This document shows positions 25,070-33,965 of a DNA stretch of 64,000 nucleotides, piece after piece (positions within the stretch are counted from its first letter, which is position 1; every line of letters starts with the position of its first letter). Where the stretch lies: NCBI RefSeq assembly GCF_900104765.1, contig NZ_LT629737.1, positions 2,914,001-2,978,000 on the forward strand. Direction: 5' to 3'. This DNA comes from Gillisia sp. Hel1_33_143. Its GTDB lineage: Bacteria; Bacteroidota; Bacteroidia; Flavobacteriales; Flavobacteriaceae. Below the pieces are notes generated by a model, which saw only the letters and a list, made by a program, of their open reading frames with translations, searched no databases and was not told the DNA's origin. The position numbers were made by a program, and so were the translations under genes.

Positions 25070-25070
25070 A

Positions 25071-25195
25071 TACTATTTACAACAACTGTTATCATAAAAT
25101 AGAAGTTATTTTGATGAAACCAAATTTATAAGAACAAAGCAAACAAACTATCCTCCTTACTCCCGCAATTCGTTTTAATAGAGATAGTTGTCAGA
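25071..25195 (+). repeat. attC-like site 17 (family A, decayed)
   Basis: TACTATTTACAAC, AACTGTTATCATAAAATAGA...; right arm CTTACTCCCGCAATTCGTTTTA, ATAGAGATA|GTTGTCAG at 25187. Confidence 0.6.
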
Positions 25196-25259
25196 AACTT
25201 TAAGGCATAATAAAAAGTAACATATTAACAGGTTAATCGTCATATTTAAAACGGAACTA

Positions 25260-26174
25260 ATGATAAATAGGAATATTCAAATTGTACTGTTGGCTATACT
25301 ATTATCCGCAAACTTCTCTCCAGCCTTTGGACAAACTACTTCAGACAAAATTATTTTCTTAACTGACAATTACACTACTTACATAGAAAAGGTGAACTTG
25401 GATGATGAAAATAGAGATAGCATTTACAAGGAGATCATACAGAATTCAATCTTTGAAAAGCACTTTCAAAAAAGTGAATATGCCTTAATCGTTAAAGATT
25501 TTTTTGCAGCACCAATTAATAATACCTCTGAACTTAAAAAATCAATTGAAAAAATTGAGGAAAATCGTGAGTTAATAAAAAATAAGATAATTGGAGCATT
25601 AAAAATGAGCCGAGAAAAAATTGGTAACGATAGTTTAACCATCTATATAATCCCAGTAAATCCTGAAAACAGAGAAATTATAGATGGAATGACTGGAATA
25701 ATGGGGTTAACAGCGGGTTCTAAACAAATTATTTTGACGATTGAACCTGAAATATCAGGTTGGGAAAATATGCTTGAGTATGCAGTTGCACACGAATTTA
25801 ATCACGCTTATTGGACAAATTTAAACTTTGGAAAATTTCCAAAATGGACTTTACTTGACTACTTAATATTTGAAGGTAGAGGTGACTATTTCGCTCATTT
25901 GCTTTATCCAACGGTAATAGCTCCCTGGACAATAGCTTTGACAGAAAGTCAAAAATTAGAATTGTGGAAAACAATTAAACCTAACTTAAAAAGCGAAGAC
26001 ATGAGCTATCAAATGGAGGTTATGTTTGGATCGAGAAAATATCCTATTTGGGGCGGCTATTCATTAGGTTACGACATGGTATTAACAGCATTGATTAACA
26101 ACGAAAATCTCAATGCTGGCAACTGGACAAATCTTGAAGCCCATAAAATTTTAGAGTTGAGCAAATACAAATAA
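25260..26174 (+). CDS. DUF2268-type secreted zinc metalloprotease
   Basis: 304 residues with signal peptide (cleavage near AFGQ). Zinc motif HEFNH (HExxH, about residue 180) and a downstream acidic ligand candidate in FEGRGDYFAHLL, followed by PWTIAL and GYSLGYDMV; this order is typical of DUF2268 predicted Zn-dependent proteases. Substrate unknown. It sits alone between two eroded sites. Confidence 0.7.
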   Translation: MINRNIQIVLLAILLSANFSPAFGQTTSDKIIFLTDNYTTYIEKVNLDDENRDSIYKEIIQNSIFEKHFQKSEYALIVKDFFAAPINNTSELKKSIEKIEENRELIKNKIIGALKMSREKIGNDSLTIYIIPVNPENREIIDGMTGIMGLTAGSKQIILTIEPEISGWENMLEYAVAHEFNHAYWTNLNFGKFPKWTLLDYLIFEGRGDYFAHLLYPTVIAPWTIALTESQKLELWKTIKPNLKSEDMSYQMEVMFGSRKYPIWGGYSLGYDMVLTALINNENLNAGNWTNLEAHKILELSKYK

Positions 26175-26305
26175 AAGCGATCGTTAAAATTGGTTACGCA
26201 CAAATAATGGCGATCGAGCGCAAAGCACTATTTTAGAAATAAGTAACACTAACTAAGAGAACAAGTGCTTTCTCCCACAACTTAAGCTAAACAAAAATGT
26301 TGGAG
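26172..26305 (+). repeat. attC-like site 18 (family B, decayed)
   Basis: CGTTAAAATTGGTTACGCACAAATAATGG..., CAAAGCACTATTTTAGAAATAAG; right arm ACAAGTGCTTTCTCCCACAACTTAAGC, AAAAAT|GTTGGAG at 26299. The start codon of the next ORF (26297) overlaps the core. Confidence 0.5.
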
Positions 26306-26602
26306 AAGTCTTATATAAAAAATCAGAAAATTAGACTTATAAAGAACATACTATTATTTCAAAGACATATTTTCTTAGTAGGAATACTTATTTCTACTGT
26401 ATTAAGTATAACTATGAATAATTATAAAATGACTGGATTATTTTATGTTCTTATTAGCCCTATTATTCATTATTTAATTTATGAGGTAAAAGGTAATAAT
26501 GAGTATTATTATTATTTCAATCTTGGATTTCGTAAGATAGGTTTATGGTGTTCTACAATAATTCTTGGGGTAGTTAATCTTCTAATTTTTTCACTCTTAT
26601 GA
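26297..26602 (+). CDS. Small integral membrane protein, likely ABC permease subunit
   Basis: 101 residues with three hydrophobic segments (about 22-40, 45-63, 80-100). The ATG at 26297 overlaps the attC-like core, so a later start (ATG in-frame at about residue 41) cannot be excluded, but it would lose the first membrane span. It overlaps the ATPase gene by 4 bp, which argues that the two form one transporter. Confidence 0.55.
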   Translation: MLEKSYIKNQKIRLIKNILLFQRHIFLVGILISTVLSITMNNYKMTGLFYVLISPIIHYLIYEVKGNNEYYYYFNLGFRKIGLWCSTIILGVVNLLIFSLL

Positions 26603-27261
26603 ATAATCTTCATGTTGATAGTGTCAGAAAAACTTATCGAGATAAATTAATTTTGACAGACATTTTTTTGTCTTGCAAACAAGGTGAAATCGTTGGATTA
26701 ATTGGTAGAAATGGTTCAGGAAAATCTACTTTGCTAAAAATAATCTTTGGAATTGAAAATGCTGAAAATAAATTTATTAGAGTTAATAAAAAGATTTTAC
26801 AGAGCTTTAAAGAATCCAGTAAAGTGATAAACTACCTCCCCCAGAATAATTTTCTGCCAAAAGGCTTTAAGATAAAAACTATTATAAATTTATTTCTTCC
26901 AGTAAATAAAAGAGCTCGATTAAAAGAAAATGTATTCATAAAACCATTATTACAAAAGAAATATCAAGTACTGTCTGGAGGTGAAAAGAGAATTTTAGAA
27001 ATATTACTACTACTAAATTCAGAAGCTGATTTTGTTTTACTTGATGAGCCATTTAATGGCGTTAGTCCTATAGTTCGAGAGCAAATTATAAAATATATAA
27101 CTGATGAAAAACCAAATAAAGGCTTCATTATTACAGATCATGACTATGAGAATGTAATGAGAGTGTCTGATAAAATCCTATTTCTAAAAAATGCAGGTCT
27201 CAAAAAGATTACAGATAAAATGGAGCTTATTCAACATGGCTATTTAACAAAAACAACTTAA
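26599..27261 (+). CDS. ABC transporter ATP-binding protein
   Basis: 220 residues. Walker A GRNGSGKST (about residue 36), Q-loop near NYLPQNN, signature LSGGEKR (about 125), Walker B FVLLDEP, and switch ITDHD. Closest in style to LivF/LptB-like ATPases that work with a separate permease. Translationally coupled to the small membrane protein just upstream, which alone is too short for a typical permease. Export or import role unresolved. Confidence 0.8.
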   Translation: MNNLHVDSVRKTYRDKLILTDIFLSCKQGEIVGLIGRNGSGKSTLLKIIFGIENAENKFIRVNKKILQSFKESSKVINYLPQNNFLPKGFKIKTIINLFLPVNKRARLKENVFIKPLLQKKYQVLSGGEKRILEILLLLNSEADFVLLDEPFNGVSPIVREQIIKYITDEKPNKGFIITDHDYENVMRVSDKILFLKNAGLKKITDKMELIQHGYLTKTT

Positions 27262-27390
27262 AAGAATGCTTATCAAAAAGAATGGGCCGTAAGCCATACA
27301 AAATAATTAAATTTAGTAGTAATTTAAATCTAAGCCTACATGTGGTCTTTCTCCATCGCACAATATGTATAACAAAGTGACAGTTAAGTA
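27262..27390 (+). repeat. attC-like site 19 (strongly decayed)
   Basis: AGAATGCTTATCAAAAAGAATGGG, AAAATAATTAAATTTAGTAG, TAAATCTAAGCCTACATGTGG, TCGCACAATATGTATAAC, AAAGTGACA|GTTAAG. Similarity to family A is patchy but collinear. Confidence 0.4.
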
Positions 27391-27407
27391 TAATTTTTTA
27401 GAAAAAA

Positions 27408-27932
27408 ATAAAGAAGATATTCCTATTCTTATCCATAATCCTCTGTTCAAATACCTTTGCCCAGAAAGCAGAATTATTAGAACAAGTTGATTTTGAAACT
27501 CGAAAATATAAAGATTCAATTATTCAACTTAACAAATTCTCTAACAATTTAGAATTCGTAATAGAAAAATTCAGGATCAATAAAAAAATGGATTTGGAAA
27601 TTGAAAATGATTATACCACTGCGGGAATGCTTCAGGCAACATATAATGCAAACGCCAGTTATGATGTTTTACTAAATAAATATTATAAGGAATTACTTCA
27701 TAAATTGAATCCTAGGGATAAAGAGACTTTAAAACAAGCACAACGAAATTGGATAAAATTTAAAGATTCTGAAATGAAGCTCAATAATTTAGTCTCAAAA
27801 GATGAGTATTCAGGCGGAGGAACAATTCAGCAATTATTTGTAGCTTCCAGAAATTTGGAACTAGTAGAAACTAGATTGAATGAAATTTATGAGTATTTAA
27901 ATTCTCGAATCATGACTGATTCAAAATATTAA
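27408..27932 (+). CDS. LprI-like secreted protein with a non-standard start
   Basis: The coding frame opens after TAG 27399-27401. Its first plausible initiator is ATA at 27408 directly before a signal peptide (KKIFLFLSIILCSNTFAQ); the next ATG is only at 27588, after the signal and ~40 mature residues. The C-terminal half has the LprI/DUF1311 pattern (ASYDVLLNKYYKELLHKLNPRD, LKQAQRNWIKFKDSE). ATG to ATA mutation is the likely explanation, so expression may be weak or lost. Confidence 0.55.
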   Translation: MKKIFLFLSIILCSNTFAQKAELLEQVDFETRKYKDSIIQLNKFSNNLEFVIEKFRINKKMDLEIENDYTTAGMLQATYNANASYDVLLNKYYKELLHKLNPRDKETLKQAQRNWIKFKDSEMKLNNLVSKDEYSGGGTIQQLFVASRNLELVETRLNEIYEYLNSRIMTDSKY

Positions 27933-28016
27933 TTCAAATTTGAATATCATTGGAATTAGAGTTATAATAACAACTTTGAATTTTAGCGTTACCACTATGA
28001 ATACAACCATTACTAT

Positions 28017-28085
28017 TGTGCTTTTCCTGAATTAGGTCGACCAAAATTTAAACCGTTAGATACTTAACCGAATGAGCTGTAAACC
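28017..28085 (+). mobile_element. Decayed left end of the three-copy IS
   Basis: TGTGCTTTTCCTGAATTAGG, TCGACCAAAATTTAAACCGT, TAACCGAATGAGCTG aligns with the first ~60 bp of the element at 7271 with several changes. No transposase follows. The core GTT candidate upstream (27988) is 29 bp away rather than 21. Confidence 0.55.
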
Positions 28086-28133
28086 TAATGTTTGTCTGTC
28101 GCTCAAAAATAATAGTTGAATCTTGTAGAGCAA

Positions 28134-28176
28134 CAAAAGCCAGACTGGATTGAGACAGTCTGGCTTTTGTTGGTGA
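28134..28176 (-). terminator. Terminator of the outer-membrane barrel gene
   Basis: AAAAGCCAGACTG and CAGTCTGGCTTTT form a 13-bp perfect stem with a T-run on either strand, just downstream of the minus-strand gene ending at 28203. Confidence 0.9.
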
Positions 28177-28202
28177 TCTTTTTAAAGGATTAAATCAATT
28201 TT

Positions 28203-30602
28203 TTATAATCTGTTTTGCTCATCATTCAGATCTGCATCTTTTACTTCTTTCTTTTTAGCATTACCAAAATTATAAGTTGCAGATAGCGTAATTTTTCTCG
28301 TTTCCCAGCGGTTAATCCAGTTGGTAGATACATTGTCTTGCTGTGTATTTTGTATCCATTGGCTTTTCTTCAATACATTTTGCGCACTTAAATTTAATCT
28401 TATTTTATTTTCCAGAAGGTCTTTACGTAAACTGAAAGACATATCATAAGATGGCTTAAAGGTAGTATTACCATACTTTCCGCTATCACTGTAAAAACTA
28501 TTCCAGGTGCCGTTCCAGTTTTTTCCAAAGTCAAAAGTTTGATTTAAGCCAGCATAATAAGAGATGCCGCTGTCATTAAATTTGTAACCTTCTAAATCTG
28601 ATTTTGCTTGGCCGTAATATAGCTCACTGTTTAATTGAATGTCCCAGTATTTATTTACATTCCAATTGGTATTAAATGATAGTCCGATGCTTTTAGAACT
28701 TCCAATATTGTCATAATACAAGGTGGTAATTTTATTTTCTGGATTATAACTAATAATCTGATACATTTCATCTGTAGAAAAATTAGCAAAAAGTGAGAGA
28801 GATGTTTTTTGTTTGTTGATCCAAACCAACTCAAATGCATTGGTAAATTGAGGTGTTAAGTCAGGATTTCCGATAGAAACATTATAAGTATCAATATATT
28901 CGTAATAAGGATTTAAATACAAATAACGCGGTCTTTGAATTCTGCGGCTGTAAGAGATTTTGTATTGGTTATTTTCCATATTAGCATTCACACTAAAAGA
29001 TGGGAATAATGAAAGGTATTGATCTTTATTTGAAGTATTAGATGTTAGTGAAGTTGCATTATAATCAATATATTCAGCACGTAAACCAGCTTGGAAATCG
29101 AATTTTCCTGTATTAAAATTTGCTATTCCATAACCAGAGAATATCGATTCTTTATAAATTAATCTGTTGCTTCTATTAGTATTTTGAATGTAATCTCCAG
29201 ATAAGTTGCGCTCTTTTAAATCAATATCATAATCATTATTTACATAGCTGTATTTTGCACCAGTTTCTAAGTTTATAGCAGAATTTAGCTTATGCTCTAC
29301 ATCAATTTTAGCACTTAAAATATTGTAATCTGTTGGATTGTTGTACTTTATTTGATCATCATTTTTATACATTTCGTTGGTATCTGCGTTGAAATAAAAA
29401 TTAGAAGTTTGGCGATCACTTGTATTGTTATAATTGGCGAAATTTAGTTGTGCGTCTACCTTGGTATCCAGACTATCAGTTGCAAAATTGTAAAATAGGG
29501 TTCCAATTATTGTTTTATTTAAAATAGCATCGTCCGTTTTTAAAATGGTGTAACGCTCATAAATTCTATTGTCGTACTCATTTGTTCTACCATTGGTTAC
29601 TTCATTACTATTGTAAATATTATAACTAACGGAAGCGCCAATATTTGCGTTTTTACTCAAATCATGTCCTACTCCAAAATTCCCGGAATAGCTGTTTGAA
29701 ATTGGCAACCAATCGTTATTTTGTTCTAATAATAGCGTATATCCAGGATTAACGATTGTTTGATCAATCTGTCTATGGTTAACACTTTCTGTATAACCAT
29801 AACTTAATCCATATTTAAAATTCCATTTGTCTGTATTATTATATAAATTAATGCTGTTATAATTTTTAATGAATTCAGCATAACCAACAGATGTTCTAAC
29901 ATTACCAGTTAAACCAGTCGCGGCAGATTTTTTAAGAACAATATTGAAAATTCCTGCGCTACCAGAGGCATCATATTTAGCCGAAGGATTTGCTATAATT
30001 TCTACTGATTTTATATTGCTGCCGTCCATTGTTTTTAAATATTGATTTAACTCCTCGCCGCTTAGAAGTGCTGGCTTCCCATCAATCATAATTTGCACGT
30101 TATTACTTCCTCTAAACACTACATTGTCATCTTTATCTAAGCGAACACCAGGTAATTTTGTTAGTGTTTCCAAAGCATCATTACCATTTCCAAAGCCTGC
30201 TTTGTCTACATCAAATATCATCTTATCACCCTTTAGAGTCAGTAATTTTTTTGTTTGCATTACAACAACTTCCTCTAAGTCAAATGCATCTTCTTGTAAA
30301 ATAAAATTTTGAGTTTGATCTCCATTGCTCTTCTGTAAAATATTTGATTTCAGTATTTTATAACCCAATAAATTAATTTGAATATAAAATTCAGATGATT
30401 CAACAGATATGTTATAGTGACCAAATTCATCTGTGTTTGTGCTTTGCTTAAAACTATTGTCTTCAGCTTTAAATATAGAAACTGTTGCATATGCCAGTTT
30501 CTCGTTGGTATTTTCAGCAGTGATGATTCCGCTGATTTGTACGCCTTGACCAAAGAAGAAAAAGCTATTTAGTAGTAATAAAAAGAAGAATGTTGTTTTC
30601 AT
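28203..30602 (-). CDS. TonB-dependent-type outer-membrane barrel protein
   Basis: 799 residues. Signal peptide ending FFFGQ; N-terminal carboxypeptidase-regulatory-like domain (about 25-105: ISGIITAENTNEKLAYATVS, GYKILKS), LEEVVV box near 113, a plug-like segment (DALETLTKLPGVRLDKDDNV, QIMIDGKPALLSGEEL, SVEIIANPSAKYDASGSAGI) and a large barrel of the OMP_b-brl_3 type. Probably imports or senses a peptide or other ligand. The only minus-strand gene in the first 49 kb; divergent from a LytS/LytTR pair, a usual partner set in flavobacteria. Confidence 0.85.
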   Translation of the reverse strand: MKTTFFFLLLLNSFFFFGQGVQISGIITAENTNEKLAYATVSIFKAEDNSFKQSTNTDEFGHYNISVESSEFYIQINLLGYKILKSNILQKSNGDQTQNFILQEDAFDLEEVVVMQTKKLLTLKGDKMIFDVDKAGFGNGNDALETLTKLPGVRLDKDDNVVFRGSNNVQIMIDGKPALLSGEELNQYLKTMDGSNIKSVEIIANPSAKYDASGSAGIFNIVLKKSAATGLTGNVRTSVGYAEFIKNYNSINLYNNTDKWNFKYGLSYGYTESVNHRQIDQTIVNPGYTLLLEQNNDWLPISNSYSGNFGVGHDLSKNANIGASVSYNIYNSNEVTNGRTNEYDNRIYERYTILKTDDAILNKTIIGTLFYNFATDSLDTKVDAQLNFANYNNTSDRQTSNFYFNADTNEMYKNDDQIKYNNPTDYNILSAKIDVEHKLNSAINLETGAKYSYVNNDYDIDLKERNLSGDYIQNTNRSNRLIYKESIFSGYGIANFNTGKFDFQAGLRAEYIDYNATSLTSNTSNKDQYLSLFPSFSVNANMENNQYKISYSRRIQRPRYLYLNPYYEYIDTYNVSIGNPDLTPQFTNAFELVWINKQKTSLSLFANFSTDEMYQIISYNPENKITTLYYDNIGSSKSIGLSFNTNWNVNKYWDIQLNSELYYGQAKSDLEGYKFNDSGISYYAGLNQTFDFGKNWNGTWNSFYSDSGKYGNTTFKPSYDMSFSLRKDLLENKIRLNLSAQNVLKKSQWIQNTQQDNVSTNWINRWETRKITLSATYNFGNAKKKEVKDADLNDEQNRL

Positions 30603-30803
30603 GATTTATCTATTTGTTAAGCAAATTTATTCAAGACATCTTCTGTAAATAATTAGTTTACACCAACCGGAAATAACGTTACACCAAACCTTAAGAGGTA
30701 GTTGTTTTCTACTTCTGTATGATAAAAAGCTATTTCGTGTAGCATTTTATCCAGTTTGTCAAAAAAAATAAATACGTCGAAAAATATTGGGTAATTTTAT
30801 GAC

Positions 30804-31856
30804 ATGGAAATAGTCAAAAAACAACGTTACCTTCATATAGCCATCATATTGATCGTGATCTTTATGGATTTTTTCTCCGATTACGTTTATGGCGGAATGG
30901 ATGGATTTTTAAGAAATTTTCAAGCACCCTTGAATTTCACACGAATTATAATGTATACCGCAACATTTGCGGTGTACTTTTTAAACTTCTATTTGGTTTG
31001 CCCATATACTTTAAAAAAGAAATATTATTTAAGATTTTTTCTGGGTGTTATAATTTTAATAGTCGTTTTTGGTCAGATTCGGTATTTTCTTGAAGAGGTA
31101 GTTTTGTTCCATTTTACTGGTAATCATAACTATTATGAAGAATCTAGAAAATTCTTTTTTTATACAGTAGACAATTCCTTTTTTGCTTTTAAAGGAATTT
31201 TATACAGTACGTTACTATATGTATTTTATGAATATATCACTAATCAAAATCGCATTTTTCAGTTAGAGCTAGATTATAAAAAAGCAGAGTTGAATTTTTT
31301 AAAATCTCAATTAGAACCACATTTTCTATTTAATACGCTAAACACTTTTTACACAGAATTAATTGATACGCAGCCAAACACTGCAAAGGATATTCATAGG
31401 CTTTGTGAACTTTTAAGATATGTAACTTATGAGGCAGAACAGGAAATGATGCCTTTGGAAAAGGAAATAAAATTTATAGAAGATTACATTTACCTACACA
31501 GAAAAAGGTTTGAGGATACCATGTTTTTAGAATATAATTTAGAAGGTACTATTGATAATCAAGTTGTTCCATCTTTAATGTTTATTCATTTTGTAGAAAA
31601 TATTTTTAAACATGGCGTTATAAACGACAGGCAGAATCCAGCAAAGATTTCTATAATAATAACAGGTAAAGAAGTGATCGTAACAACCGAGAACCTAATT
31701 TCAAAATCTGAAAAATATAACCACAATGGTATTGGAAAAGAAAATTTAAAACGCCGTTTATTTGCTATTTACAAGGATAATTTCGATTTTCAATCTGAAG
31801 AAATAGATGGGAAATTTACCACGCTCTTAAAACTGCCACTTATTAAAAAACTATGA
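30804..31856 (+). CDS. LytS-type membrane sensor histidine kinase
   Basis: 350 residues. Four predicted transmembrane helices in the first ~150 residues, then the His_kinase domain with phosphoacceptor motif LKSQLEPHFLFNTLN and a C-terminal ATPase-like part (HFVENIFKHG, GIGKENLKRRL). Overlaps the response-regulator gene by 4 bp and diverges from the outer-membrane barrel gene, which it probably controls. Confidence 0.85.
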   Translation: MEIVKKQRYLHIAIILIVIFMDFFSDYVYGGMDGFLRNFQAPLNFTRIIMYTATFAVYFLNFYLVCPYTLKKKYYLRFFLGVIILIVVFGQIRYFLEEVVLFHFTGNHNYYEESRKFFFYTVDNSFFAFKGILYSTLLYVFYEYITNQNRIFQLELDYKKAELNFLKSQLEPHFLFNTLNTFYTELIDTQPNTAKDIHRLCELLRYVTYEAEQEMMPLEKEIKFIEDYIYLHRKRFEDTMFLEYNLEGTIDNQVVPSLMFIHFVENIFKHGVINDRQNPAKISIIITGKEVIVTTENLISKSEKYNHNGIGKENLKRRLFAIYKDNFDFQSEEIDGKFTTLLKLPLIKKL

Positions 31857-32572
31857 AAATATTAAAATGTCTAATTGTAGATGATGAACCGCCCGCAATT
31901 CGATTACTTGAAAAATATGTAGCCAAGATTCCATTTCTCGAATTAGAAGCCACCAAAACCAGTTCTATACAAGCACTATCTATAATTGAACAATCAAAAA
32001 TTGATTTAGTTTTTCTGGATATTCAAATGCCCGAATTAACTGGATTACAATTGTCCAAAATTATAAAAGGAAAAACAAAAATTATTTTTACTACTGCATA
32101 TGCACAATTTGCGCTGGATAGTTACGATGTAAATGCGGTAGATTATTTGCTTAAACCATTTGAATTTGAACGCTTTTATGAGGCAGTTAATAAAGTTAAA
32201 AACTTAAACATATCCCAGGATCCGGTAACCGAAACACCAAATACTTCTTCGGAGTATCTTTTCGTTAAAACTGATGGCAAAAATAATTTTGAAAAAATAT
32301 ATGTGAAAGACATATTATATATTGAAGGGCTAAAAAATTATGTTGCTATTCATTTAGTTGAAAGTCAAATAATAACAAATAATACACTAAAAAATATTGA
32401 GAATCTACTTCCAAAATCTGAATTTATAAAGACCCATAAATCATTTATAGTCTCCCTTCGGCATATTAAGAAAACTGACTCTTTAAGCGTTTACATACAA
32501 GATAAAGATATACCCATTGGCGACACTTATAAAAAGGAATTGTTCGAAATAATTCAAAATAGAAAATTGTAA
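31853..32572 (+). CDS. LytTR-family response regulator
   Basis: 239 residues. Receiver domain with DD near residues 9-10, phosphoacceptor Asp in VFLDIQMPE (about 55) and Lys in LLKPFEF; LytTR DNA-binding domain from about 135 (YLFVKTDGKNNFEKIYVKDI, FIKTHKSFIVSLRHI). Cognate partner of the LytS-type kinase. Confidence 0.9.
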   Translation: MKILKCLIVDDEPPAIRLLEKYVAKIPFLELEATKTSSIQALSIIEQSKIDLVFLDIQMPELTGLQLSKIIKGKTKIIFTTAYAQFALDSYDVNAVDYLLKPFEFERFYEAVNKVKNLNISQDPVTETPNTSSEYLFVKTDGKNNFEKIYVKDILYIEGLKNYVAIHLVESQIITNNTLKNIENLLPKSEFIKTHKSFIVSLRHIKKTDSLSVYIQDKDIPIGDTYKKELFEIIQNRKL

Positions 32573-32573
32573 A

Positions 32574-32700
32574 CTGCGATTATCATCGGAGAGATATGAC
32601 TTCCTAAGTATATCAGTGATTTACAGAAATTATAAAAGCTTAAGTCAATAATTACTTCAACTTACTCCCTCAACTTGTATTTGAAGAGAGCTTAACACCA
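32574..32700 (+). repeat. attC-like remnant 21
   Basis: GCGATTATCATCGGAGAGATATG, then GCTTAAGTCAATAATTACTTC, TTACTCCCTCAACTTGTATTTG, AAGAGAGCTTAACACC. The right arm is still recognisable against family A. Confidence 0.4.
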
Positions 32701-32744
32701 AATTAAATTCGATTTTTAAAGAATAAATAATGGAATAAGAACGT

Positions 32745-33770
32745 ATGGGAAAAAAATTAACTCTATTGATCATCTTGATCACTTCAATCTCTATGAATGC
32801 ACAGAAATACAACACTTCTAAAGACAGTATACATGCATTTTATGATACGTTATTCTTAAACTTAAAAGAGGGCTTCATAAAAAAAGATTCAGTGAATTGG
32901 GAAGAAATTGAAAATGAAACTTTTTCAAATTTAGCTTTGTATACCAATTTTAAAAATTCTCTTAATGAAGTTGAACCATTATTTTCAAAAATAGATGCGA
33001 CGCACTGTTCAATCTACTTTGAGAACACTGTTTACAGTGTACAAAAAAAGGTGTCTTCGGAAAGTTATAGTAATCAGTGGAAAATGAAATATGATACTAA
33101 TCCAGGTTTTGAAGTAAAAATAATTCAAGAGAAATTTGGATACATATTAGTACCATCACTTTTCTTTACGGACTTACATTCAAAAAATGTAAATAAGATA
33201 GCGCAGAATTTATATAATCAAGTTGTTGAAATTAAAACTGGAAATGATTTGGAGGGTTGGATCATTGATTTGCGTTTTAATACAGGTGGAAACTCCTGGC
33301 CAATGCTTCTAGCGTTATATGATTTTCTGGGTAATAACAATATTACTGGCACCTTGGATGGTAATAAAAATCTAATAGGAATAAAGAGTCTGTCAAAAGG
33401 GAAATATTTAGTAGATTCTAAAAAGCAATATCAAATTACACCAACAGGTAAATTGTTGGACAAAATTAAAGTGGCCATTATTACTAGTGCTGTGACGGCA
33501 AGTTCAGGAGAAATTGTAGCGATGGCTTTTAAGGGAAGACCTAAAACAGTTTTTATTGGTGAAAATTCATTAGGATTTACATCAGAAAATTATTCTTCAA
33601 TATTACCTTTTAATACTATAATGGCTTTAACTAAAACGTATAATAGTGATAGAAATGGCATTTATTATGAGAGCATTGTACCTGATATTAATGTAATAAA
33701 ACAGGATAATTTTAATAATTATCTTTTGGATGGAAATATTTTAGAAGCAATAAAATTCATAACCAATTAA
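32745..33770 (+). CDS. Secreted S41-family (C-terminal processing-like) peptidase
   Basis: 341 residues with signal peptide MGKKLTLLIILITSISMNAQ. Substrate-binding strand GWIIDLRFNTGGNSWPML (about 165) and nucleophile motif VTASSGEIVAMAF (about 250) are typical of the tail-specific protease domain. No PDZ domain visible. Periplasmic or surface protease; substrate unknown. Confidence 0.75.
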   Translation: MGKKLTLLIILITSISMNAQKYNTSKDSIHAFYDTLFLNLKEGFIKKDSVNWEEIENETFSNLALYTNFKNSLNEVEPLFSKIDATHCSIYFENTVYSVQKKVSSESYSNQWKMKYDTNPGFEVKIIQEKFGYILVPSLFFTDLHSKNVNKIAQNLYNQVVEIKTGNDLEGWIIDLRFNTGGNSWPMLLALYDFLGNNNITGTLDGNKNLIGIKSLSKGKYLVDSKKQYQITPTGKLLDKIKVAIITSAVTASSGEIVAMAFKGRPKTVFIGENSLGFTSENYSSILPFNTIMALTKTYNSDRNGIYYESIVPDINVIKQDNFNNYLLDGNILEAIKFITN

Positions 33771-33771
33771 A

Positions 33772-33913
33772 CCTAACTAAGCCAACATTCGCTTCTCACA
33801 AATAATGGATAAGGTTTCAAATAAAATAATTAAATTAACCAACAATTAAAGTCAAAGCACACAAGTGCACATCCCTAATCCCGCACCTTATGGTAATCGA
33901 GACCGTTATTACC
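33772..33913 (+). repeat. attC-like remnant 22 (family A)
   Basis: CTTCTCACAAATAATGGATA, AAATAATTAAATTAACCAAC, CACACAAGTGCACATCCCTA, CCCGCACCTTATGGTAATC, GAGACCG|TTATTACC at 33905. The right end is well conserved for its position in the array. Confidence 0.6.
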
Positions 33914-33965
33914 TATTATTTATAAAATCCTGAGTTCAATAACTTAACGCAACGAATCATCAATC

